DNA from: JBBDWZ01 sp050732575
GTDB taxonomy: Bacteria; Gemmatimonadota; Gemmatimonadetes; Longimicrobiales; RSA9
Length of the DNA stretch: 10,939 nt
Reading direction: 5' to 3'
Assembly (NCBI GenBank): GCA_050732575.1
Contig: JBOHRF010000159.1
Location: forward strand, 1-10,939
The stretch's first letter is position 1, and each line of letters begins with the position of its first letter. This document shows positions 1-6,649 of this stretch, piece after piece. The notes under the pieces were generated by a model that was given only the letters and a program-made list of their open reading frames with translations, did no database searches and was not told the origin of the DNA. Both the position numbers and the translations under genes were made by a program.

Positions 1-439
1 GACTTATAGTTGGCGCGTCATAGCTCGTACGCAGGCCGGCGCCGCAGATACCGTGACCAGTCTCGGTGATTTCGTGGTGCAGAGCAGCACGCAGCCTCCC
101 ACAACATCGCTCTATCCGCCGTTCCCCAATCCTTTCCCTCGAGCGGGTGAAGCGAATACGCACTTCTGGTTCGATCTGGCCGAGCAAACCGCGGTCGAGT
201 TGACCATTCACGATCTGCGCGGCCGGCTGGTGCGGCGCCTGATTCCGACATCGGCAGGCTGCGGCCCGCTGGCCGCCGGACAGTATGGCCGTGGGGAACA
301 GACCGATCCCTGCATCAACACGGCCTGGGACGGCCGCGACCAAAATGGTGCCCTGGTGGTGCGCGGTGTGTACATCGCGCGCTTGCGTACGCCGAACTCC
401 GTGTCCACTCAACGCATCCTGTTCTTGCGCAATCCATGA
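1..439 (+). CDS. Secreted/cell-surface protein with FlgD-like, T9SS-type C-terminal module (3' end only)
   Basis: The frame is open from the window edge (codons begin at base 2), so the gene starts upstream; 145 residues are visible. The first ~27 residues (TYSWRVIARTQAGAADTVTS and onward) look like the last strands of an Ig or fibronectin-III-like domain. A proline/threonine linker follows, then the hallmark LYPPFPNPFP, a beta-rich stretch VELTIHDLRGRLVRRLIP, WDGRDQNG, and the ending GVYIARLRT...QRILFL. This is the FlgD Ig-like / type IX secretion type-A sorting-tail pattern. From family knowledge such tails send proteins across the outer membrane and are anchored or cleaved at the surface; the body of the protein is unseen, so its function is unknown. 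Two cysteines (codons 260 and 311) flank a loop inserted before the WDG motif. The stop overlaps the next start as ATGA (436-439), implying cotranscription with the exporter genes. Confidence 0.82.
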   Translation, partial: TYSWRVIARTQAGAADTVTSLGDFVVQSSTQPPTTSLYPPFPNPFPRAGEANTHFWFDLAEQTAVELTIHDLRGRLVRRLIPTSAGCGPLAAGQYGRGEQTDPCINTAWDGRDQNGALVVRGVYIARLRTPNSVSTQRILFLRNP

Positions 440-1290
440 GCTCAATGGCGCCATCGGTGCTACGCATTGCACCTACGCGAGGCTGGGTAAGCCTGCGGCT
501 GAGTGAGGTGTGGCAGTACCGCGAACTGCTCTATTTTCTGACCTGGCGCGATATCAAGGTGCGCTACCGCCAAACCGTGCTCGGTGTGCTCTGGGCCATT
601 CTCGTTCCGGTTGTTTCCACCGGTCTCTTCACCCTTGTATTTGCCCGCATGGCCAACGTGGCCTCCGATGGCCGGCCGTATCCGCTTTTCAGTTTGGCCG
701 CGTTGCTACCCTGGAGTTTCTTTGCCGCTGCACTCTCACAATGCGCCAACAGCGTGGCGCAGAGCGCGCATCTCATGAGCAAGGTTTATTTTCCCCGCCT
801 GATCGCGCCTCTGGCTGCCGTGCTGGGTGGACTACCTGATTTCCTGATTGCGTTCGGCGTCTTTCTGTTCGCGCTGGTCATGTATGCGCTCAGCGGACGC
901 TTGCCTGCCCATTCACTGCCCGGTCCGGCCGTATTGATGCTGCCCTTCTTTGTACTGCTCGCCCTAACGGCTGCCCTGGGCATGGGCTTGTGGCTGGCCG
1001 GACTCAGCTCCAAGTATCGCGATGTGAAGCATGCCGTGCCTTTCATGATCCAGGCCTGGCTCTTCATCACGCCGGTCGTCTATTCGGCTAATGCGGTAAC
1101 GCCCAGCTACCGCGCTTGGATCGGTCTCAATCCAATGTCGGGCGTGGTGGAAGGCTTTCGTTGGTCGCTGCTGAACATACCCGCCAACGTGACCTGCATC
1201 CTCCTTTCCACGCTCGTGTCCTGCTCACTCCTGATGAGCGGCGCTTTCTTCTTTCGCCGTGTGGAGAAGAATTTTGCCGATCACCTCTGA
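436..1290 (+). CDS. wzm: Polysaccharide ABC exporter permease (Wzm-type, ABC-2 family)
   Basis: 284 residues, the usual size for the family. This would be the inner-membrane half of an ABC exporter that moves lipid-linked polysaccharide from cytoplasm to periplasm. An amphipathic start with WRDIKVRYRQTVLGVLWAIL (about residues 37-56) is the classic Wzm/TagG/KpsM entry motif. About six hydrophobic segments are visible (roughly 49-71, 83-103, 132-151, 164-190, 203-220, 252-272). YRDVKHAVPFMIQAWLFITP (194-213) and NPMSGVVEGFRW (232-243) are also conserved family blocks, and the tail FFFRRVEKNFADHL is typical. The start is the ATG inside the ATGA overlap with the upstream gene; a second in-frame ATG at 445 is possible, and neither has a clear Shine-Dalgarno. 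The ATPase gene follows with overlap, as expected for the pair. Whether the cargo is O-antigen, capsule or another glycan cannot be told from this gene. Confidence 0.93.
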   Translation: MSSMAPSVLRIAPTRGWVSLRLSEVWQYRELLYFLTWRDIKVRYRQTVLGVLWAILVPVVSTGLFTLVFARMANVASDGRPYPLFSLAALLPWSFFAAALSQCANSVAQSAHLMSKVYFPRLIAPLAAVLGGLPDFLIAFGVFLFALVMYALSGRLPAHSLPGPAVLMLPFFVLLALTAALGMGLWLAGLSSKYRDVKHAVPFMIQAWLFITPVVYSANAVTPSYRAWIGLNPMSGVVEGFRWSLLNIPANVTCILLSTLVSCSLLMSGAFFFRRVEKNFADHL

Positions 1291-2599
1291 AGTGGGCGCG
1301 TCGGGCGTAACGGGCGTGTCGGGAAACGACACGGGGAACGCGGCCATCGAGGCGGTGGGTATCGGCAAGCGCTATCAAATCACGTGGGCGGTTCGTCCGG
1401 TGTACGACCGGCTCGGTGAAACGTTAGTCACTGCTTTGACGCGCCTCCTGGGTCGGCGCTCTGCCGCCGCCGGTGACGGCCATGTGCTTTGGGCGCTCAA
1501 GGACGTGCACTTTGAAATCAAGTCCGGTGAAGTTGTGGGACTCATCGGTCGCAATGGGGCAGGGAAGAGCACGCTGCTCAAGGTGCTCTCGCGCATCACG
1601 GAGCCAACCGAAGGACATGCTCTGCTGCGGGGACGTGTGGGCTCTCTGCTCGAGGTGGGCACCGGTTTCCATCCTGATCTCACCGGTGTCGAGAACATTT
1701 TCATGAATGGCGCCATTCTGGGCATGCCCAGGCGGGAAGTGCGCCGCAAGCTCGAGCAGATTCTGGAGTTTGCAGAAATCGCCAGATTCGCGGACACGCC
1801 GGTCAAATTCTACTCCAGCGGCATGTATGTGCGCCTGGCTTTTTCGGTGGCAGCGCACAACGAGCCGGACGTTCTGTTGGTCGATGAAGTCCTGGCCGTC
1901 GGTGATGCCGCGTTCCAGCAAAAGTGCATCGGCAAGATGGGCGAAGTTGCAGCCCACGGCCGAACCGTGGTATTCGTGAGCCACAGCATGGCCGCCATCA
2001 CGCGGCTTTGTGGACGGGGCATGGTTTTGGAAGCCGGTCGAGTGCACTACGATGGCGATGTGCACGCGGCCGTGCGCCAGTACAATGACCTGGTTTTTGG
2101 CGGCGATCAAAGTGGCGGCGGCCGGCTGCCGCATGTCTTGTTCGAGGAAGGTGCGCCCGACCATCAGGATTTCGCCATCACGCGACTCGAATTGCTTTCC
2201 GCGGAAGGTGCGCCCCAGGCGATTGTACACACCTGGGACGATGTCATGTTGCGTGTGCATTTCCGGGCGCGCCAGCACGTGCGCCGCGGCGCGGTTCACA
2301 TCGAGCTGCGTACCGCTGAAGGCGCCAGAGTGGTCGAGTTGTCCACGCAGCCCGATGCCAATGTGCCCTTGGCCATAACACCGGGCGAACACTTCGTGGA
2401 CCTGCGCATCCGTCGCCTGCCGTTGGCGGCCGGGGATTACCTGTTATCCGCGGGTTTGTCCATCCCCAAGGTCGAGTGGCTCTGGCAGATGCCCGACCTT
2501 GCAGGGCTTACGGTGCACCCGCGAGACATCTATGACTCCGGCCTTCCACCCGCGCTGCCCAGGTCTGCACTGGCCATAGAGCATGAGTGGCGGATCTGA
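1259..2599 (+). CDS. wzt: Polysaccharide ABC exporter ATPase with C-terminal glycan-recognition domain (Wzt-type)
   Basis: 446 residues in the longest reading. It would power the adjacent Wzm permease from the cytoplasmic face. Numbering from 1259: Walker A GRNGAGKST (97-105), GTGFHPDLTGVENI of Wzt-type proteins (134-147), signature FYSSGMYVRLAF (184-195), Walker B VLLVDEVL (205-212), switch histidine in VSHS (242). After about residue 290 comes a ~155-residue beta-rich extension like the Wzt carbohydrate-binding domain, which in characterised O-antigen exporters recognises the modified chain end; the match here is by position and character, not by a specific motif. The start is uncertain: GTG 1259 (no ribosome site, 32-bp overlap with wzm), TTG 1274 (GGAGA at 1263-1267, six bases before it) or GTG 1292 (just after the wzm stop). 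Residues 12-21 are low-complexity Gly/Ser/Val/Thr, encoded by a 9-bp repeat. Confidence 0.93.
   Translation: MWRRILPITSEVGASGVTGVSGNDTGNAAIEAVGIGKRYQITWAVRPVYDRLGETLVTALTRLLGRRSAAAGDGHVLWALKDVHFEIKSGEVVGLIGRNGAGKSTLLKVLSRITEPTEGHALLRGRVGSLLEVGTGFHPDLTGVENIFMNGAILGMPRREVRRKLEQILEFAEIARFADTPVKFYSSGMYVRLAFSVAAHNEPDVLLVDEVLAVGDAAFQQKCIGKMGEVAAHGRTVVFVSHSMAAITRLCGRGMVLEAGRVHYDGDVHAAVRQYNDLVFGGDQSGGGRLPHVLFEEGAPDHQDFAITRLELLSAEGAPQAIVHTWDDVMLRVHFRARQHVRRGAVHIELRTAEGARVVELSTQPDANVPLAITPGEHFVDLRIRRLPLAAGDYLLSAGLSIPKVEWLWQMPDLAGLTVHPRDIYDSGLPPALPRSALAIEHEWRI
1294..1323 (+). repeat. Three-unit 9-bp tandem repeat inside the 5' end of wzt
   Basis: Three consecutive 9-mers, GGGCGCGTC, GGGCGTAAC and GGGCGTGTC, are followed by GGG. 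Because 9 is a multiple of 3 the array stays in frame and encodes a Gly-X-X-like stretch (GASGVTGVSG) N-terminal to the ABC domain. A related array in the opposite orientation lies at 10411-10440. Confidence 0.7.
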
Positions 2600-2634
2600 A
2601 TCGTTGATGTCGCGCTGCGCGGCGGACTGCTGAC

Positions 2635-4500
2635 GTGTGCGGCCTGATCGGTTACGCGTCGCGTTTACCGCATCCTCATCCAGCCGGACTGGCCGCTGCG
2701 CGCGACTTGCTCCGTCATCGCGGCCCCGATGACGAAGGGCTTTGGTGGTCAACGGATGCTCGCGTGGTGCTGGCCCATCGCCGCCTGGCCATCATCGATC
2801 TGAGTCCTGCCGCGCGCCAGCCCATGGCCTTCGAGCCCGGACTGCACGCCGTGCTGAACGGCGAGATCTACAACTATCGAGAACTCAAGGTTGAGCTGCA
2901 GACGGCTGGCTGGACCTTCCGCACGAGCAGCGACACGGAAGTGTTGTGCGCTGCCTATGCACACTGGGGCACGGATTGTTTGCAGCATCTGCTCGGCATG
3001 TTTGCCTTTCTGATCTACGACGAGCGGCGTCAGCTGCTGTTTGGTGCCCGCGATCCCGCCGGCGAGAAGCCGCTCTACTATTCGGCCACGGCCCAGGCCT
3101 GCTGGTTTGCTTCCGAGCTCAAGGCCCTCTTTCACGAACCTGCATTCCCGCGCCGGCTCGACTACCAGGCGCTCGACCACTACCTCGCCTACGGCTACGT
3201 CTCGGGCGGGCGCACCTTGCTGCAAGACGTGCACAAGGTGCTGCCCGGTCATGCGCTGACCTACGACTTGAGCGATGCACAACTGCGCCAATGGTCGTAC
3301 TGGCAATTACCTGAGCACCAACCGGATCCAGCGGCCACCGTAGACACCCATGCGAGTGCGCTGGAAGCGCTGCTGAGCGCAGCCGTCCGGCGCCAGCTGG
3401 TAGCCGACGTACCGGTCGGCGTCCTGCTGAGCGGCGGCATCGACTCCAGCCTGATCGCAGCGCTGGCCGCGCGCGCCTCGTCTCGAGCTTGCAAAACGTT
3501 TACGGTCTCGTTCCGTGGCGCGGGCAAGTATGATGAGGCAGAGCATGCGCGTTTAGTGGCGCGTCATCTGGGGACCGAGCATCACGAGCTGGTGGCCGAG
3601 CCTGCGTCGGTCGAGTTGATACCACTGCTGGCCACTCAGTTCGATGAACCCGTCGCTGACCCTTCCATTGTGCCGGCCTACATGATCTCGCGCCAGATTC
3701 GGGAACACGCCAAGGTCGCCTTGGCAGGTAACGGCGGGGACGAGCTCTTTGGTGGATATCACACGTATCAGTGGGTTCTGGCACAACAGGCGCTGGCGCG
3801 AACTGTACCTGCTGCCCTGCGCCGCGGCCTGAGCCTGGGTGCGGAGCGGTGGCTGCCCTTCGGCATGCGCGGCCGCAACTACCTGATTGGCCTGGGGCAC
3901 ACACAGGCGGACGCCATAGCGCGCGTGAACCTGTACTTCGATGCTGCAGCGCGCACCCGATTGGTGCCGGCGTTGGCCGACCGGAGCGAACGGGGCGGAC
4001 CGGAGACACGCAAGGCTGCCCTGGAGCAAGGCCGACCGCTGCTGCAACAGCTCACACGAACGGACTTCCACACCTACTTGTGTGACAGCATTCTGATCAA
4101 GGATGACCGCGCCAGCATGCTGGCATCACTCGAGGTGCGCGCTCCCTTTCTGGACCGCGCGCTGGTAGAGTTTGCATTTGGCCGCCTGCCGGATGCGCTG
4201 CGCACTACCACGCGTGCACGCAAGATCGTGCTGCGCCGATTGGCTGCACGGCTGCTTCCGCCCGAGTTTGACGTACGCCGCAAGCAGGGTTTCTCGGTTC
4301 CCGTCGATCACTGGCTGACCGGTGGCTGGGAAAAGTTCTTTCGGGAGGTGTTACTGTCTGCGGATTCGAGTCTTCTACGCCGCAGCGCGGTGGAACGTCT
4401 GCTCTCGGACCGGCCAAGAGGTGTAGTTCATGGCAACCGCCTGTTCAATCTGACCATGCTCGAGTTATGGCGCCGCACGTACCGCATCGAGACCTTGTGA
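2635..4500 (+). CDS. asnB: Asparagine synthase-like glutamine amidotransferase (AsnB family)
   Basis: 621 residues, full length. The start is GTG, chosen because it puts Cys directly after Met (MCGLIGY), the N-terminal glutaminase nucleophile. Other glutaminase-domain motifs are RHRGPDD (27-33), LNGEIYNYREL (74-84) and the ARDPAGEKPLYY block (138-149). The synthetase half carries the PP-loop SGGIDSS (266-272) and the later GNGGDELFGGY, DRASMLASLEVRAPFLDR and RRKQGFSVP blocks. Family chemistry is glutamine hydrolysis, ammonia channelling, and ATP-dependent amidation of a carboxylate through an adenylate. All key residues are present, so it should be active. The substrate may be aspartate, or, given neighbours making sugar nucleotides, an acidic sugar as proposed for WbpS-type O-antigen enzymes; the sequence does not decide. 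It follows wzt by 35 bp with only a weak ribosome site. Confidence 0.92.
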   Translation: MCGLIGYASRLPHPHPAGLAAARDLLRHRGPDDEGLWWSTDARVVLAHRRLAIIDLSPAARQPMAFEPGLHAVLNGEIYNYRELKVELQTAGWTFRTSSDTEVLCAAYAHWGTDCLQHLLGMFAFLIYDERRQLLFGARDPAGEKPLYYSATAQACWFASELKALFHEPAFPRRLDYQALDHYLAYGYVSGGRTLLQDVHKVLPGHALTYDLSDAQLRQWSYWQLPEHQPDPAATVDTHASALEALLSAAVRRQLVADVPVGVLLSGGIDSSLIAALAARASSRACKTFTVSFRGAGKYDEAEHARLVARHLGTEHHELVAEPASVELIPLLATQFDEPVADPSIVPAYMISRQIREHAKVALAGNGGDELFGGYHTYQWVLAQQALARTVPAALRRGLSLGAERWLPFGMRGRNYLIGLGHTQADAIARVNLYFDAAARTRLVPALADRSERGGPETRKAALEQGRPLLQQLTRTDFHTYLCDSILIKDDRASMLASLEVRAPFLDRALVEFAFGRLPDALRTTTRARKIVLRRLAARLLPPEFDVRRKQGFSVPVDHWLTGGWEKFFREVLLSADSSLLRRSAVERLLSDRPRGVVHGNRLFNLTMLELWRRTYRIETL

Positions 4501-4559
4501 ATCGGCGGCCCGTGTGGACCCGCTTGCCCGTGCTCTTGACCCGGCTATCTTGCCGGCCA

Positions 4560-4576
4560 AATTCGGCGAACGAATT
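4560..4576. promoter_or_regulatory. Perfect inverted repeat upstream of the epimerase
   Basis: AATTCG, a 5-base spacer GCGAA, then CGAATT: a perfect 6-bp inverted repeat ending 18 bases before the proposed epimerase ATG. It could be a small hairpin near the ribosome site or a protein-binding site. It is short, and chance is possible. Confidence 0.3.
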
Positions 4577-4594
4577 ACACCGTGTGATGAGCGA

Positions 4595-5569
4595 ATGGCA
4601 ACCTATCTGGTGACGGGCGCCGCGGGCTTCATTGGCTCGAGAGTCGCTCAGCAGCTCCTGGATCGTGGTGACACGGTCATCGGCGTCGACAATCTGAACG
4701 ACGCTTATGATGTACGTCTGAAACAGTTTCGACTGGCACAGCTCGAACCGCAGGCGCGGTTTCAAATGGTGCGCGCTGACATTGCCGACGGCGCGGCCAT
4801 GCGCCCGCTGTTCGCCCAGCGCTTTGATGCGGTCATCAACCTGGCCGCGCGCGCGGGCGTACGACAGTCCGTAGAGAACCCGCAGGTTTACATCGATACG
4901 AATATCACCGGCACGTTGACACTGTTGCGCCTGTGCGTTGAATATCAGGTCGGTAAGTTTGTCCTGGCTTCAACTTCCAGTCTGTATGGCGCCGATCACC
5001 CGCGTCCATACGTCGAGACGCTCAACACGGACCGTCCGCTTTCGCCGTACGCGGCGAGTAAGAAGGGCGCGGAAGCCCTCTGCTTCACCTATCACTACCT
5101 GTTCGGCATCGACGTCACGATTCTGCGCTATTTCACTGTGTATGGCCCGGCGGGCCGGCCGGACATGAGCCTGTTCCGCTTCGTGCAATGGATCAGTGAG
5201 GGCAAGCCAGTCATCCTGTTTGGTGACGGCAGCCAGCAACGGGACTTCACCTATGTGGATGATGTGGCGCGCGGCTCCATTGCCGGCCTGCGGCCCTTGG
5301 GATTCGACATCATCAACCTGGGCTCTGATGAACCCATTGTTCTGACCGATGCTGTGAAGCTGGTCGAGGAGCTGACCGGTCAGCACGCGCTCGTCGAATT
5401 TCAGCCGCGCCATCCGGCCGACGTGCCCGCAACCTGGGCCGATATTCAAAAAGCCGAGCGTCTGCTGAGTTGGCGGCCCCACACCCATTTTCGTGAAGGT
5501 GTGAGCAACCTGGTTCGCTGGTACCAGCAGAATCGCAGTTGGGCTTCGCACATCGACACGCGCGTTTAG
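4595..5569 (+). CDS. NAD-dependent sugar-nucleotide epimerase, UDP-glucuronate 4-epimerase type (extended SDR)
   Basis: 324 residues from ATG 4595. That start places the Rossmann strand at the N terminus as usual (MATYLVTGAAGFIGS). An upstream in-frame GTG at 4514 would add 27 residues without family resemblance. Motifs: TGAAGFIG (7-14) for NAD(H), VDN with Asp32 for the adenine ribose, NLAARAGVRQSVENP (82-96), STSSLYG (126-132), and catalytic YAASK with Tyr152 and Lys156. RYFTVYGPAGRPDM (178-191) and RDFTYVDDV (216-224) are the blocks that point to UDP-GlcA 4-epimerases rather than RfbB or GalE. The family interconverts UDP-GlcA and UDP-GalA through a 4-keto intermediate in the cytoplasm. 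The exact substrate is inferred; another UDP-hexose is possible. It lies 94 bp after the asnB stop. Confidence 0.85.
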   Translation: MATYLVTGAAGFIGSRVAQQLLDRGDTVIGVDNLNDAYDVRLKQFRLAQLEPQARFQMVRADIADGAAMRPLFAQRFDAVINLAARAGVRQSVENPQVYIDTNITGTLTLLRLCVEYQVGKFVLASTSSLYGADHPRPYVETLNTDRPLSPYAASKKGAEALCFTYHYLFGIDVTILRYFTVYGPAGRPDMSLFRFVQWISEGKPVILFGDGSQQRDFTYVDDVARGSIAGLRPLGFDIINLGSDEPIVLTDAVKLVEELTGQHALVEFQPRHPADVPATWADIQKAERLLSWRPHTHFREGVSNLVRWYQQNRSWASHIDTRV

Positions 5570-5620
5570 AGTAGCCTGGCGGAACCCGGTTCTGCGCACA
5601 CCTTGCCCCTGTCCTGGGCG

Positions 5621-5652
5621 GCGCGTATGGTCCCGATTCGGGGCCAGCGCGC
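5621..5652 (+). other. Strong interrupted hairpin in the gap before rfbA
   Basis: GCGCG, a TA bulge, then TGGTCCC, loop GATTC, then GGGGCCA, a G bulge and CGCGC. This gives a 7-bp upper stem (one G-U pair) and a 5-bp lower stem. The next bases (GTACCGTG) contain no T run, so it does not look like a standard intrinsic terminator. It could be a processing or attenuating structure between the epimerase and rfbA, or chance in GC-rich DNA. In the rest of the 213-bp gap I see no convincing promoter or gene. Confidence 0.4.
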
Positions 5653-5782
5653 GTACCGTGTCCGGGCAGGCTGACGGCACCACTGGCCGAGCAAAGGAAC
5701 GGTTTGTTCAATAGTAACCTGCGGCGCCCTTGCTGATGCCCGTCTCTGCCGGGATTCCGGAGCGTCCCGGGCTGGCCGCGCC

Positions 5783-6649
5783 ATGAAGGGAATCATTCTG
5801 GCCGGCGGTTACGGCACCCGTCTCTATCCCATGACGCAAGCGCTGAGCAAACAGTTGCTTCCAATTTACGACAAACCGCTCATTTATTACCCACTCTCCA
5901 CACTCATGCTGGCTGGTATCCGTGACCTGCTCGTAATTACTACGCCGCATGACCAGACACATTTCCTCAAGTTATTGGGAGACGGCTCGCAGTGGGGCAT
6001 GCAGTTCTCGTATGCAACCCAGGCGTCGCCCAATGGCCTGGCTCGAGCGTTCGTTATGGGCGCCGATTTTATAGCCGGCCAGCCGGTGGCGCTCATCCTG
6101 GGTGACAATATCTTCTATGGTGCGGGGTTGGGTGGACTGCTCCAGAACGTCGCTCGTCGAACCGAGGGCGCTACCATTTTTGGCTATTACGTGCGCGCTG
6201 CGCATCATTATGGTGTTGTCGAGCTGGACCATGCCGGCCAGATCGTGGGCATTGAAGAGAAGCCGAAGCTGCCCAAATCGAATTTTGCGGTAACCGGCCT
6301 GTACTTTTACGACGCCCAGGTCGCGGCTTTAGCACGCGAGTTACGACCGTCCGAACGCGGCGAATACGAGATCACAGATTTGAACAATGCGTACATCCGG
6401 AAAGGCCAACTGCGCCTGGAGCTGCTGGCTCGGGGGATGGCCTGGCTGGACACGGGCACACCGGAATCGATGCACGATGCGGCCAGCTTTATTGCCACCG
6501 TCGAAAAACGCCAGGGATTGAAGGTCGGCTGCCCGGAGGAAGTAGCCTACCGAATGGGTTTCATCGATCAGCAGCAACTCGAGCGGCTGGCTGCACCATT
6601 GCAAGCCAGCGGCTATGGCACTTACCTGATGGAGTTGTTACGTGGCTGA
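5783..6649 (+). CDS. rfbA: Glucose-1-phosphate thymidylyltransferase
   Basis: 288 residues, normal for the family. It would join dTTP and glucose-1-phosphate to dTDP-glucose, the first step to dTDP-L-rhamnose and other dTDP-6-deoxysugars, in the cytoplasm. Motifs: LAGGYGTRLYP (6-16) for the nucleotide, SKQLLPIYDKP (22-32), IYYPLSTLMLAGI (34-46), LGDNIFYG (106-113) with the metal-binding Asp, IEEKPKLPKSNFAVTGLYFYD (in the region 157-177), EYEITDLNN (194-202) and WLDTGTPES (221-229). The start ATG gives the canonical MKGIILAGG N terminus but has no obvious Shine-Dalgarno. The 213-bp gap before it suggests a possible new transcription unit, though no promoter is recognisable. The gene overlaps gmd by 8 bp. 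The usual partners rfbB and rfbD are not in the window. Confidence 0.95.
   Translation: MKGIILAGGYGTRLYPMTQALSKQLLPIYDKPLIYYPLSTLMLAGIRDLLVITTPHDQTHFLKLLGDGSQWGMQFSYATQASPNGLARAFVMGADFIAGQPVALILGDNIFYGAGLGGLLQNVARRTEGATIFGYYVRAAHHYGVVELDHAGQIVGIEEKPKLPKSNFAVTGLYFYDAQVAALARELRPSERGEYEITDLNNAYIRKGQLRLELLARGMAWLDTGTPESMHDAASFIATVEKRQGLKVGCPEEVAYRMGFIDQQQLERLAAPLQASGYGTYLMELLRG

Noticed and set aside
1424..2392. Long open frame of 322 codons on the - strand opposite wzt
   Set aside because: It lies wholly antisense to a gene with all ABC motifs, shows no recognisable domain, and such shadows are common in GC-rich coding DNA.
4514..4594. 27-codon N-terminal extension of the epimerase from GTG 4514
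   Set aside because: The extension has no SDR resemblance, contains an inverted repeat, and ATG 4595 gives the canonical Rossmann start.
5621..5652. Intrinsic terminator after the epimerase
   Set aside because: The stem is strong but no T run follows it, so I list it only as a hairpin of unknown role.
5628..5653. tRNA-like T-arm (GGTCCC-GATTC-GGGGCC)
   Set aside because: No T-loop consensus, no anticodon or D arm upstream, and no CCA-adjacent acceptor stem; it is better described as a simple hairpin.
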